Below, in pieces: positions 1 through 11,279 of a stretch of 64,000 nt of DNA; the first letter of the stretch is position 1, and each line of letters starts with the position of its first letter. The stretch comes from Rotaria socialis. Lineage: Eukaryota; Rotifera; Eurotatoria; Philodinida; Philodinidae. The translations under genes and the position numbers were made by a program. Under the pieces are notes generated by a model. It searched no databases. It worked only from the letters and a program-made list of their open reading frames with translations, and was not told where the DNA came from. The stretch covers positions 62,001 through 126,000 of the forward strand of contig CAJNYU010000495.1 in the NCBI GenBank assembly GCA_905331475.1. Reading direction: 5' to 3'.

Positions 1-443
1 GGCCATATTTCTTTGAAGATGATACTGTTAATGGGGTAAATTATTTAATAATGCTAGAAACGTTTTTTATTCCAGAGATTAGAAAATTACACAAGCTTCG
101 TTCAGCTATATTTCAACAGGATGGAGCTCCTCCTCATTTCTCTATTGATGCACGACGTTATTTGGATGATCATTTTCCTGGAAGGTGGATTGGCAGAGGT
201 GGTTCAATTCGATGGGCTCCACGGTCACCTGATTTAACACCACTTGAATTTTTTCTGTGAGGGCATATAAAGAACAATATCTACAAAACTCCTATCAAAG
301 ATATAGCTGAATTAAAAAGAAGAATCGAAACCGAAATAAAATCAATTTCAAAAGAAATTTTGTATAATGTTTTTTCAAATATTTTAAAAAGGATGAATTT
401 ATGTATTTCAGTTGATGGTAGTCATTTTGAACATTTGTTATAA
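1..443 (+). pseudogene. IS630/Tc1/mariner-type DDE transposase, C-terminal part, broken
   Basis: Only the C-terminal half is in the window; the frame is open from base 3, before the first ATG at 51. The reading contains the family block QQDGAPPHF (second catalytic Asp region) and WAPRSPDLTPLEFFL (third acidic residue region), as in DDE transposases that cut and paste at TA dinucleotides. The family normally reads FFLWG; here the Trp codon is TGA at 258-260, after which the same frame continues with GHIKNNIYKTP to a natural stop at 441-443. This single nonsense change makes the copy probably dead, unless the stop is a sequence error. It ends about 130 bp before a matching terminal repeat, so the element's 3' end is intact. 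Family assignment is confident; the exact Tc1/mariner subclade is not. Confidence 0.85.
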
Positions 444-547
444 ACCAAATTATATGAAATAAAACTTAAAAGAATGCACTATTATTTTATTCAAAAAAAG
501 ATTCAATCGCTTGAGTTGTATAGGAGATATTTACGAAAACGTTTCTC

Positions 548-570
548 GGGGACTTTTGGAACACCCTGTA
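548..570 (+). repeat. 3' terminal inverted repeat of the mariner-type element
   Basis: The stretch GGGGACTTTTGGAACACCCT followed by GTA is the typical end of IS630/Tc1-type elements (reverse complement begins TACAGGGTGTTCC). It ends in TA, the expected target dinucleotide. The 5' end is outside the window. Confidence 0.75.
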
Positions 571-782
571 TTGTGATATTATATTTTTTAAATATATTTT
601 CTTCTTTTTGTAGATAAAAGTATTATCACCTTTATTTGGATGGCCGGATACCCATTATTAAATGCTATCTTTTACCCAGAATATTTTAAATTAATAAAGT
701 AGTGATCGAAACTTAAATGGCAAGCATTTTTGCAAGGCAGATGTTAACTACTTCATCTATTCTTGCATTTATCTTCTTTAAA

Positions 783-1061
783 CGCTTCAGTTGATCTAAG
801 ACTTACAGGTTCTAGTAATAAATAAATTAAGAATTAAAAGGAGACTTTCCTGATGCAAATTTATAGAAGTTGATCTAGATGTTATATCTATCGGAGTGAT
901 ATATTTTTTAGATGTAATTGTAATTAATTATACTTAAAAATATATCACTCCGATAGATATAACATCTAGATCAACTTCTATAAATTTGCATCAGGAAAGT
1001 CTCCTTTTAATTCTTAATTTATTTATTACTAGAACCTATAAGTCTTAGATCAACTAAAGCG
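783..1061. mobile_element. Foldback (long inverted repeat) element A
   Basis: Left arm 783-909 and right arm 935-1061 are near-identical reverse complements of about 127 bp, separated by a 25-nt AT-rich loop. Similarity weakens but continues outward to about 762 and 1082. No open frame is present. This is a non-autonomous foldback or MITE-like unit and would form a long hairpin if transcribed. Confidence 0.8.
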
Positions 1062-1205
1062 TCTAAGGAAAATAGATGTAATACGCTTTTTTCATTGGTG
1101 GAACAGGTCCAATCAGAAATGATTAAGACGCTTGAATCTCTAAAATCAGTCATCCGTTGACGCCTGAAACGTCTTATCGAGTTAGATATGAACCAGAGAC
1201 GTGCA

Positions 1206-1400
1206 CAGGACAGGACGTCCTGATGTCCTGGTGTCCTGTCCTGTCCTGGTGTCCTGTCCTGTCCTGGTGTCCTGTCCTGTCCTGGTGTCCTGTCCTGTCC
1301 TGGTGTCCTGTCCTGTCCTGTCCTGTCCTGTCGCCCGCCAGGACAAGATAGCTGACAGGACAGGTCAGGACAGGACGAAAAAGCTTGTCCTGTTGTCCTG
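1206..1400. repeat. GTCCT/CAGGA minisatellite, copy 1
   Basis: About 115 bp of tandem TGTCCTGTCCTGG-type units is followed at 1338-1400 by the opposite-strand version (CAGGACAGG). The apparent ORFs in this tract (Cys-Pro-Val-Leu repeats) are by-products of the repeat. A related array lies at 2274-2415. Confidence 0.85.
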
Positions 1401-1591
1401 CAGTTTTCTTAATCAAGCTTCTGGAAGATCGGCAATTTGGTGAATTTCTAGGATAAAATTCGCCAATTGTAATCCTTACGATTATGAATCAACTAAATTA
1501 ATGATAGAATATTGAAGCATTATGTTTTTTTATTGTTGTACTTATATACATTTGAGCCAATGCACTTTGACTGTTCACAATATTAAGTACT

Positions 1592-1966
1592 GTGGTTGAG
1601 TTACAACCAGAGCTGCCACCGGATCGGCGTCCCAGACCACCGGAAAATATGAAATTCAAATCTGAATTGTTCTCTATAATTTATAGTGAAGTAGAGTATG
1701 AGACTAACTCAAAGTAGCATTATTGACCCAGTCCATCCTTTCTTTGTGTGAGAAATATATTTGTTAACATGGGTTTTTAGAGAAATGTGATAATAGATAC
1801 AAAGATTCTTCACATAAAGAAACGATTAATTGGATCAATAATGCTGATCTGACCTTGTCTCTTACTCTAACTCATTATCATGCAAACAGATTAATTAAGA
1901 TTTGAATATCTTATTTTACAATGACCTGACAGGTTGGCCTAGCGGCAGCTCTAGTTATAACTCAAT
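1592..1966. mobile_element. Imperfect foldback element B
   Basis: The segment beginning GAGTTACAACCAGAGCTGCC is repeated in reverse complement near 1940-1966, and TTGACCCAGTCCATCC-type sequence near 1725 pairs with the GGATCAATAATGC block near 1833. Arms are about 170 bp with many mismatches. The outer part of each arm has a TGGCCTAGCGG-like string that resembles a Pol III A box, but no convincing B box follows, so a SINE origin is only a possibility. Confidence 0.55.
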
Positions 1967-2273
1967 TGATTCAAATTGGAGAATCTCTAGTGTGATGTTC
2001 AACAATAAAGTTTTTGTTTCGCCAATTGGCGAAAATAACAACTGGCGACGGTATGCTACCCTCTTCTTCTATTGTTATTCATATTGGTTTTTTAAAGAAG
2101 CTGCATTTTTCGCGTGCTAATTTCTGTTACTCGAGCTGTATTGTGAGCGACCGTTGTTTCTATGCGAATGGGTCACAATATTAATTAAAGTATTCCTTGA
2201 AGAAAAACGCTACTAAATATCTATTATCATTGACGACTCAGAGATTTTCGATCACAATCGGAGATAACCACTG

Positions 2274-2415
2274 GACAGGATATCCTGTCGTCCTGGTGCT
2301 TTGTCCTGTCCTGCAGGGCAGGACGCAATTTTTATTTTGGTCCTGTACTGCCGCCCGCCAGGACAAGAAACTTACCAGGACAGGGCAGGGCAGGGCGAAA
2401 AATCTCGTCCTGTGC
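2274..2415. repeat. GTCCT/CAGGA minisatellite, copy 2
   Basis: Shares with copy 1 the segment CGCCCGCCAGGACAAG and the following CAGGACAGGGCAGGGCGAAAAA-like tract in direct orientation. The 18-bp string CAGAGACGTGCACAGGAC that borders copy 1 (about 1195-1212) appears here in inverted orientation (about 2406-2423). The two arrays could be the ends of one compound repeat spanning about 1.2 kb. Confidence 0.7.
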
Positions 2416-2479
2416 ACGTCTCTGATATGAACCAATCAGAAGGAAGGCGAAGCGTCTTATTTTAGCGCACGAAACGTCC

Positions 2480-4930
2480 TGCATGTACACTACATACGTC
2501 TTGATTTTTTAGAGTGATATTTTGCTGAAAATATACTTTTCCCTTAATTTGTTTTTCTCTATTAAATGGTAGTTAGTATTTTTCTCTGATTACATACAGT
2601 CTTGTTATCAATCAACAAACAACAGTTTCAAGTTTGGGTACGGTAGGTAATTCGAACTCCCATGAATAATTCCTTTTGAATTTAAGAAAAAATTGAGTTA
2701 TAATTTCACCTGTGATTGTATTACCAAGCTCAATTTCATAAAGACGTAACATTAAGATCAAATCTGGTGCACATATTCGGATAAAACATCTATTGCTTCA
2801 TTGTCTTGCATATTATATAAACCATAAGCTTGAACGTGATGATCAAGAAAATATGCACTTTGTGATGGACCCGTATTTAATGATGCCTTAATTAAGTCAT
2901 AAATTGATACAAGCAATAGAAACATTAGCCAAAACCGTAGTTATGAAAAAATGGTATTATTAATTATGTTAACAGGCAAAACACAATCACTCCATGTATT
3001 TTCAAATCCACCTAGAATAGTAAACAAAAAGACTGAAACATTTACATCAAAACATGAATCAAAAGATTAGTCAAGTCTCAATAGAATAAATATTTTTCCA
3101 TATTTATTAGGAATACGAAGAGTACTAATATTAATCTTTTTTTTCGAATTTTCTTATTTATTGCATCTAAGAGCATGCTGATCAAACAAAATCTAAACCC
3201 ATTTATGGATCGGTATTTATTTGCAGGTATAGTAATATCTGTCACTAGCAAATAAAATCTATATTTTTCTGTCTCAAAATTCGATTTAAACTCATCCACC
3301 GTAAATTGAGATTTCTTTTCGTTATTATGTATCTGAAGTCCTTAACTTTCTGTAGTAATCAAGTAACAAAAACAAGTTTAACTCAAATAAAAAATTAGAA
3401 GTAGATTTCGTATAAAGTCAATGTTAACATTAAGAAGAATAGAGTATTTTGATAGAGAATGAAATATATATTTTCGCTGAAGTTGTTGAAAAAACAAAAT
3501 TCGAATTGCTTTACAAAAATTACTCAAACTACAAACATTTTTTATCTTATTTAAGGAGAAGAAAAATGTTTTTCAAAATATTGTTACCAATTTTGAGTCG
3601 ATCAATTCGGCATCATGTGCGTTGAGGAAAAAATGTATCGTCCAAAACTGTAGCTGCCAAAAAGAACCTAAAATAAGTAAATCTTAAAGGAGTGGCTGTG
3701 TGGGCATCAGTATTTAAAAAAGACCCACACGCCCACACATTCACCCTTTTCGATATAGTAGGAAATTAGCGACTCATTTAGTTACATTTTCATTTGATGA
3801 AATACTGAAGAAAAATTCTAAATAGCAATTAAGTAAAAATATTTCAGTTATCAGGAAGGGAACAAAGAGCACTAAGATTTTATGAAAGCATTGTTTAGTT
3901 AAAAACATACATTAAAATATGTATTCTCGAGTGTCTACAAGACAAAGCGTTTTCTAGAAAAAAAAACTCACTGAGAAGCAGAGAACATTAAAGGATATAA
4001 ATGCGTAGAAAATAAAATGCTTTACAACGATGTTTTCAAGTCGTATTTTAAGTTCAAAAAGCCCGTTGTAAATAAAAAAGAATGCATTTCAATGTGTTAC
4101 ATACACAAAATCATGCCTTTGAATGCGTTAGAGAGACAGAAAACGATGCGCTAAAACGATAAAACAGCGTTTTCTTCTAAAAGTTTGCGTTAAAACACTG
4201 TTTCATACGATTTATTTTTTCGTGGCATATATTGACTCTTTTAATATATTAGTAGAAGCACATTTAGGAGCAATTACTCTCTTAGGCTATTGATCGTAAT
4301 ATTCAGGAATGATTTCTTTCATTCTATTATATTATATCAGCTCTTTGGTGATGAGTATTTTTAAACGATAGCAGACGAAGAACTCGAGTTTATTTTTGAA
4401 ATAAAAATAAAAGTGGACACAATGAGGTATTCGACACAACTGCGGACTCGAATCGTTAGCATATGACACAAATTCATATTGGTATCAGTGGGCATGAGTG
4501 TTGATTCAGGTCGTAAAAGCATTAATTCTTTTTAGTAGAGTGTAAAAGTAAGTTTGTGCCTAGGTCGTTTCAGTGTGTTAATTCTATCAGTTTTGATCTC
4601 TTCGATAAAACTTAATGTGTCAAAATAGTAAAGATAAAAAATAGCTGGCAGAAATTTGTGCATCTAGCTCGAAAACAATATTACTTTAACTAGGGTTTTT
4701 AGGAACGCTTGAGAAATTCTTTAGCTTGCGTTCTTAACGCACTATTGCCAATATTGATAAATTCGCTAGGATTATTTCTAATATATTTACTTTTCTCATT
4801 TTATCATTTCGAATTATTTAACACCAACAGGAACATATCGCGCTCTGAGTTGTTCTATTTCGAAAAACTTGAAGTTTTTATGTGAATCGATCTGCTTTAA
4901 TATGGATCTTATGTTTTACCACAATATGCT
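2480..4930. other. Non-coding stretch, no gene recognised
   Basis: AT-rich, with only short ORFs that show no family motif. The only structure I can point to is a small hairpin near 3697-3739 made of GTGTGGGC and its reverse complement GCCCACAC. Degenerate repeats with GCGTTTT-type strings occur at 3940-4210. Confidence 0.5.
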
Positions 4931-4935
4931 AGAGA

Positions 4936-5679
4936 CTAGGGGTGGGCCATTAACATTAATTTTATATTAATGTTAATGTTTCTCATTAACCATTAATATT
5001 AATGCTTAATGTTTTCTAAGAAAAACTTAATTCATTAATATTAATGATTAATGAAAAACATTAACATTAATTTTAAAATTAATGTTTTCATTAATCATTA
5101 ATATTAATGTCAATGTTCTTAAATGATATTAACGGTTAACGGAAACATTCACCATTAGTATGAATAGCAATGTTTTCGTTAATACTATGGATTATACTTT
5201 CATTAATCATTAATATTAATGTTAATATTTTCATTAAAATCAATGACTTAATATTAATGGTTAATGTTTTCATGAAAGCATTATAACTTTCCATATTAAG
5301 TAATTAACACTTTCGGAGAAAACATTATCTATTAAGATCAGTTAATTGATTAATAATTGTAGATAATGTTTCCCTAGAAAAGCCTAATTCAGTAATATGG
5401 AAAAATTAATGTTTTCATGAAAACATTAACATTAATATTAATGATTAATGAAAATATAATCCCTAATATTAACGAAAACATTACTATTCATACTAATGGT
5501 GAATGTTTCCTTTAACCGTTAATATCATTCAAGAACATTGACATTAATATTAATGAAAACATTAATTTTAAAATTAATGTTAATGTTTTTCATTAATCAT
5601 TAATATTAATGGCTAATGGAAGTCATTAATTAATGTCATTAATTAAGTTCCGTTAAAAAAAATGGCCCACCCTTACTAG
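4936..5679. mobile_element. AT-rich foldback/MITE with ATTAATGTTAATG units
   Basis: The ends are inverted: GGGTGGGCCATT at the left (4940-4951) and AATGGCCCACCC at the right (5661-5672), bordered by CTAG-like bases. The interior is almost wholly built of TTAATATTAATG/CATTAACATT units, and blocks such as the one near 5135-5175 recur in reverse complement near 5470-5520, so the element is one large imperfect hairpin. It has no coding potential. Confidence 0.8.
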
Positions 5680-5793
5680 ATACTATAGAGTTCGTAAAAC
5701 ATCAACTACGATACAAACTTTCATAAGCTATAACAAAACTATTTTTCTGAACAAACTTTAGCATAAAAACATCAGATTTTGTAATATGGTTTC

Positions 5794-5988
5794 TTGTACT
5801 TCCTGCGAATCAAAAAACGTTCCTTTTTCAATTGGCTGGTTTCAGTCCTTTTTTACTATTATATTATTATTCAACTGCCGATATATTCATGTCTATGCCT
5901 GCTACTGAGCGTGCCTGTTGTCCCAGAAGCACTCAACATAGACAATAATATTACATATCTTATGATATTAAGTGATCATCAGAAATAA
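5794..5988 (+). other. Short ORF of unknown status
   Basis: An open frame of 64 codons with one hydrophobic segment. No motif, splice site pair or neighbour supports it as a gene; listed only because it is the sole open stretch between two repeats. Confidence 0.1.
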
Positions 5989-6111
5989 GTGCAAACATAT
6001 AAAAATTGACAAGTAGGTGAACGCATGAACATTTTTTTCTACACAGCTGGTAGATAGGAAAACTAATGAAACTAGAGGCGCAGATGGGTGTGACAAGACA
6101 ACCCATAGGTA

Positions 6112-6757
6112 ACAGTCTATAATATCCTTTAAAAAATGTCCTTAGTGATATGGTCGTTCAAAAAAATGTCCTCCATTCAAAAAATTTCCTTTCAGCAAAT
6201 CTTAAAGAACGATCTACAATAACTTTGATCAAGTAAGTTTATTTGTAATAACGAATTAACTTTAATTTTATTCGATTTCATTTTTCATTCGCAACAAGAA
6301 AGAAAGTCCGCGTCATAAATCTTGAGGTATGGGCGAAAGTGTGATGATGATGATGATGATGAAGATTGAGTTGATGTTGAGGCAGATGATGATTAGCTTT
6401 CATGAACGATCTTTAAATGGCGCGTCAGCATTTAAAAATATTAGTTGTGCTTATTTTTAATTTGTTATATGTATCACCAATCGTACTAGAACAATCCTTT
6501 TCATTCTTACTTGGTTCATTCCATTTTGAACTAAGCATTAATAGAAATAATCTAGCCGTCTACCAATATGTTTTTGAATTACAGTACCATCTACATATCG
6601 GCCTAATTTCATTTAAAATCTTCAATTCAGAGTGTAGGACATTTTCACACGAAGACCATTTTTAAAGGGCATTTACTCTGAGGGACATTTTTTCAAGGAC
6701 AAAATCCAGAGCACTTTTTTTCCTGGGAACATTTTTTAAAGGACATACTAGCAACTA
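6112..6757. mobile_element. Foldback/MITE-like element with GGACATTTTTT subterminal repeats
   Basis: The left end ATCCTTTAAAAAATGTCC (6124-6141) pairs with the right end ACATTTTTTAAAGGACAT (6730-6747). Several further GTCC/GGACATTTT strings sit inside both ends (6160-6195 and 6640-6715). A TGATGA microsatellite (6346-6362) lies in the middle. The ORF at 6417-6665 within it has no recognisable domain. Confidence 0.6.
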
Positions 6758-6872
6758 CGAAAGCAAAGATGCACACTTCATCAACTAAATAAGAATTACG
6801 TTTCAGAAATGAATTGGACTGACGTTTACTGATCAATTTTAGATTGTCATAGACATTCATCTAGGGAAAATA

Positions 6873-7419
6873 ATGATAGTTTTCATATTCGTTGTAATCG
6901 CAATGAGCTCACCAGCTCATGCTATATACTCATCCACACTTAGCTTAAGTCTACAAGGACATGAATTTCAACCTCAATATGGTGTTCAATTGATTTTTAA
7001 TACAACAACTCAAAGTCTATTATTATGCGCCGCTACATGTAGTCAAAATCCATCATGTCGGATTTTTGATTACGATTCAAGTTCACACCGTTGTCGACTG
7101 TTCGAAGCTGATCTTACTAATGGAGCAATCATTGCGGTGGCTTCTCAAACGTCTATTGTTGGCAGTGTGATACTTTCAGCATCATTATATGCATCGATGT
7201 ACAATCAATCTTGTTCAGCTTGTCAAGAAAATCGATATCAGACTTGTTCATCGACTACGAGCACGTGTCAATGTCCAGGGAATAGCTATTGGAATGGCAG
7301 CATGTGTCCATTACAATTATTTGAAAATGCAACTTGCAGTCAAATTGATGCTTGTCGAAGTGATCTTAATCTTAGTTGTATCATAAATTCTTATAATGAA
7401 TTCACTCAATGTTTAATAG
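6873..7419 (+). CDS. Secreted PAN/apple-like, cysteine-rich protein exon (incomplete gene)
   Basis: The ATG opens a hydrophobic signal peptide ending near residue 17 (cleavage likely after AHA), predicting a secreted or surface protein. Residues about 45-95 contain CAATCSQNPSCRIFDYD and HRCRLFEADL, a PAN/apple-like pattern. Residues 110-180 form a Cys-rich module (CSACQENRYQTC, CQCPGNSYWNG, CRSDLNLSC) resembling the EB/EGF-like repeats of bdelloid surface proteins. A clean donor (AG/GTATTA) lies at 7420, so I end the exon there; the frame otherwise reads on to 7529 through unrelated sequence. The remaining exons were not found next door. FG-GAP exons 6 kb downstream on the same strand are a possible continuation, but repeats separate them. 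Ligand or function is unknown. Confidence 0.6.
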
Positions 7420-7529
7420 GTATTAATTTATTTACTGCTTTCCTTTACGAAAACTTAAACAGGGATAAAATATTTCACTTTTTCATAAAGTTGAAACGAT
7501 GTTTTGATAGGCAAAGATCGTTCAGATAG

Positions 7530-8245
7530 AGAGAATGTCTGATTATGCATCGTTGAGATCCAATGATGGTGTTGTCAGCCCTAATTAGAGTTTTCTTTTC
7601 GATAAGAATATCCTAAAATAGTTTTTTAACATCGATGGCATGGTCTCAATAAAGAGAAATGATCTTTGTGAGTTCAATAAATATTTTAAAAATAGATCGA
7701 CAACTAAAGATTCACAGTATTATTGTTATGCCTATATCTGAGTGCTCATCAATGATATAATATCCCTAATTTCTTCTTAATAAAAAATGCTACATTAGAA
7801 TCTCTATCAATCTCTTTAAATAAGAATGTAAAATGCTATATTATTCACAAGTTAGACATTAAAACTAAAAATAGTAGGATGTTAAATATCCATCGAATTT
7901 AGTTTTAGTTTATAAGTAGTCTAAAAGTGAAGTCACATGTCTCTCGTTAAGGTGTAACCTCGATCTCGGTTCATCATTACGCATTCATTTGATCGTACTA
8001 CACAAAATTCTTTTGCAATGCTCACGTGTATTTGATACATATCGATTAACTTGAACAGTAGTTTTCCGGTTAAAAGCCACCAAACGTTTTGAACTAGAGA
8101 CTTTGATTTATTTTAAAGAAAAGACTAGGAAAATCCATGAAAGCAGAATTGCGTGTAAGCCTCAATTGAGCTTTAACAGATAATCTATGCGCCGGCTTAG
8201 GCACCAGTCAATATTTACTTTTTTTATTTGGCATGTGCATCTGGG
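7530..8245. other. Non-coding stretch
   Basis: No ORF with family motifs, no clear tandem repeat. Possibly degraded 3' parts of the secreted-protein gene upstream. Confidence 0.4.
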
Positions 8246-8247
8246 GG

Positions 8248-9091
8248 TTGGTGGAAAATGTCGAAAAGGAAAATATCGAAGAGGAAAACATCGAAAAAAA
8301 AATAGAAAAGGAAAACATCGAAAAGGAAAATATCGAAGAGGAAAACGTCGAAACACAGAAATAAAAATATCCAGTAGATTGTGAAAGAAGAATGTCGAAT
8401 ATATTGAAAGAGGTCAGTTGTAAAATTGATTTTTGTTTGTTTTCATTGGTCTCTCTTTATCCGGCATATTGTATTTTACATTGAATAAAGAAAATTTCGT
8501 GGGAAGAAATACATATATTTAAAATGATCTCGAACTCGACACCTGAAAAATGCTCACTTAACAATCTACAATGTCAAATAAAGTTTTCGATATCAAACAA
8601 AGGCAAACGATTACTAATATTTAAAAACTACGTTCTCAGATGCAATAAAACGACAAAATCAAAAATATACTGGATGTGTAGTGAATCAGACTGTGGTGTT
8701 TATATTCATACAAACACTACTGACGAACATATATGTATCAATGGTATGGTATTCATAATCATTCTGCAAATCCTGATCAATTAGAAGCAAAACTATTACG
8801 ATCAGGTTTATCATTATTAATTGGAGAGAGAAAAAATAACATTTATTATATTTTCTATATTCTCTCTCTTCTTTTTTATTATTTTTAAAACAGTATTCAT
8901 TATGGATCAAGGCTATGAATTCGTCGTGCCGATATTTTTCTTTCAAATTTTCATCTACATCTCTTTCTCATAAATTACTTACACTTTCGACATTTTCCTT
9001 TTCGGCATTTTCCTCTTCGACGTTTTCCTTTTTCTATTTTCTTTCGCCATTTTTCTCTTTCGACATTTTCCTTTTCGACGTTTTCCACCAA
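8248..9091. mobile_element. Foldback-like unit with inverted CGAAAAGGAAAAT minisatellite arms
   Basis: The left arm (8248-8355) is a tandem array of TCGAAAAGGAAAA/TCGAAGAGGAAAA units starting TTGGTGGAAAATGTCG. The right arm (about 8994-9091) is the same array in reverse complement ending CGACGTTTTCCACCAA. The 640-bp interior carries a FLYWCH zinc-finger fragment. The arms may be recombinogenic or hairpin-forming. Whether the whole unit moves is inference. Confidence 0.65.
8524..8830 (+). pseudogene. FLYWCH-type zinc finger fragment with frameshift
   Basis: The reading from 8524 follows the FLYWCH pattern: FSISNKGKRLLIFKNYVL, then YWMC, SESDC and a basic/Thr stretch. The closing zinc ligands His-Asn-His lie in another frame at 8754-8762 (HNHSANPDQLEAKLL), so a one- or two-base slip occurs between about 8735 and 8754. 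Zinc ligands expected are the two Cys of YWMC and SESDC and the two His. FLYWCH fingers bind DNA and are frequent in bdelloid gene families and near MULE transposases. The start is uncertain. It is probably a relic exon, or an assembly error hides an intact domain. Confidence 0.6.
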
Positions 9092-9178
9092 GATCTGCAT
9101 CTGAATGGGCAATGTCTAAAGCCTATAAATCTCAATTTTTAGCGTATTTGGTTGAAAAATTAGCCGGACCTGACTTTT
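9092..9178 (+). other. Short open segment next to the foldback
   Basis: Reads RSASEWAMSKAYKSQFLAYL with a stop at 9176-9178. It looks protein-like (amphipathic helix) but I cannot name a family. Possible relic exon of the FLYWCH-containing unit. Confidence 0.2.
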
Positions 9179-9699
9179 GACAGCTCACCGATTCTTATAA
9201 AATTCATCAAAAACAGCTTCCGAAAAGTCGGATCTCCTAGTCCTTTAACAGATCAATCCCAGTTTTCGCACGATATACCACAACATAAGAGTACCGGTAA
9301 CTGAACAAAATAAGCTATTTAGATATCACAATTAGTGAAACTGTTACTAAACATTTGCATTGCCTGGTAACAATAACTGATTCCCGTTACGAGTTACTTG
9401 GTAAAGTAACGGAACCCCCCACCGCCACCCTCGAGCTTATACCAGATTCATAATAGCGTAGAAAACAATTTTGACGAGTACATCTGTTCTGCATCGACGC
9501 TATACGAGAAAAGCTGTTACCAAACATTTACACTACAGATGACGGTACCACGTACCATGTTAAAGTAAAAATCCACCAAACAGCAAATTTTGCATGCGTG
9601 GATCTCAACAAAAATAGAACATTTTTGCGCGAACTTTTACAAACTCTTCTTACGATCAGCTCTAGTCACGAATTCTCTTTGGGTTATAGGTATGCCAAA

Positions 9700-9840
9700 G
9701 TCGACGACAGCAGCAACAGTGACGGCAGCAACAGCGACAGCAAAAACGGTGACAACAGCAACGGTGATAGCAGCAACAGTGACAGCAGCAGCGGTGACAA
9801 CAGCAACAGTGACAGCAACAACGGTGACAGCGTCCATCAG
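9700..9840. repeat. GACAGCAGCAACAGT minisatellite
   Basis: A tandem array of degenerate 15-bp units related to GGTGACAGCAGCAAC, about 140 bp. All frames on both strands are open because the repeat unit is a multiple of three and lacks stops, so the overlapping ORFs (Asp-Ser-Asn rich, Ala-Thr-Val rich) are not evidence for a gene. Confidence 0.8.
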
Positions 9841-10067
9841 TAAGTGTTAGATTGAATGATTAGCACTTCATGTAGCTATTCAAGAAAGGATTGACCTCAC
9901 GAGATTTGAAACATTTGGTGTTGAAACTCCGAACTATCTCAAATCTAGACGAATAAGGCGGATTCTAGCTCAGAAAAGACTTTTCCCAATGAAAAATGAC
10001 TTTTCTACAGAGTCAAACTATATTAATTTCATTTCTCAAAGCTCAGGGAAAATGGATTGATTGCCGT

Positions 10068-10346
10068 TAAGGATGTGCAGTGTCAGTGTACTGACCACCG
10101 ATATCTTTCTTATTGACTAAAGACTTCAGTCAATCAAAAATTGTCGGTGTGTCAGTGTTTCACTGATCATCAGTGTATGAGTGATCATCAGTGCTGCAGT
10201 GAAGCCGGTGTCAATGACACTGCTTACAGTGTGATCGGTGTTCCACTGGGCACGCTGTCAGTGTAATCGGTGCACTATTGAGCACACTGTCGGTGTAGTC
10301 AGTGAACAGTTTTGTAGTATTTACACCGACACTGCACATCCCTAGT
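10068..10346. mobile_element. MITE with CAGTGTCGGTGTA ends
   Basis: The left end AAGGATGTGCAGTGTCAGTGTA and the right end TACACCGACACTGCACATCC are inverted copies of about 20 bp. The interior is packed with CAGTG/CACTG and GATCATCAGTG units in both orientations. Length about 280 bp, no coding capacity. Organised like the ATTAATG element at 4936 (short GGG-containing ends around palindromic units), but with a different sequence. Confidence 0.75.
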
Positions 10347-10782
10347 TGCTGTTTGATTGATTATTTTCTCTGATTCTGACAGTTGAATACGACGACGGGG
10401 ATACTTTTTCACATAAGAGTGTTTTGCTCAGTGTAACGAACTTGATTAATATTCGTGGTTGGGATATCCGGATATATAGAATTGCGTATATACCAAGATA
10501 AGATAGTGGATAATAAATTGTGGAGGGCTACAGGTATTATAACTAACAATGTCTGGGTAATACCCAATTGTAATGATTTATTTTATAAATAGTTTATAAT
10601 GAACAGAGCAAATAAGACAACAATACCACTAATCATAACATATGTATGTGTTATACACAGCAATTACACACAATAAGATTCTTTGTACACACACTAATTC
10701 TATGGGTATGTTTCTTAATTCAAGTCACGTCTCACTATTTTCCGACTACGTTCTACTACTAACTATTTCTAGCGAACTCCAT

Positions 10783-11252
10783 ACTAAGTTTAAATGTGTC
10801 GCATGTGTCGTGATTTGCGACACATTCAAGTGCGATACGAGGTGCTCTTTGCAACATATTATCTCCAGCGATGGCACAACACATTTTGTACGACACACTC
10901 TGAGAACTCAAGCAGGTCAGATGTTAAGATCTGTTCGATCTTGAGTTGATCCGGTTTTCTACCAGACCATTTCAGGGTAGTCCTACCTCGATCAATGATC
11001 AAGATAGGCATGCTCTCGATTAATTAATAATTGAGAAGTAATCTAAAAGTATTTGAATGAAAAAACATCATCTTCGTATGTTCAATTCGGTTCTCTATAT
11101 AGAGCCTTGTACGCAGAAGAAAAGGGTGAATCGATAGTCGTCACACAGAACGAGACAAATCTATTAGTGATACATTCTGTCGCGACATACTTCCGACACT
11201 GAACCTGCGCCGCCATAACTCGCAACACATATGCGACACATTTAAATTTAGA
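10783..11252. repeat. Inverted repeat pair with TGTGTCGCA motif
   Basis: ACTAAGTTTAAATGTGTCGCA at 10783-10803 is matched in reverse complement by TGCGACACATTTAAATTTAG at 11232-11251. Weaker pairing extends on both sides. May be an old foldback about 0.5 kb long. Apparent ORFs at 10642-10944 and on the opposite strand are not supported by motifs. Confidence 0.5.
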
Positions 11253-11279
11253 GTGTCTTTCCACGAACAACTTAGAACT

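Noticed and set aside
1157-1443. Three overlapping ORFs of Cys-Pro-Val-Leu repeats
   Set aside because: They are translations of a tandem GTCCT repeat, open in several frames on both strands; no start context or domain.
1930-1990. Possible tRNA or tRNA-derived SINE (A box-like TGGCCTAGCGG)
   Set aside because: No B box at proper spacing and no cloverleaf could be drawn.
9590-9850. ORFs rich in Asp-Ser-Asn or Ala-Thr-Val
   Set aside because: 15-bp minisatellite open in multiple frames, so openness is uninformative.
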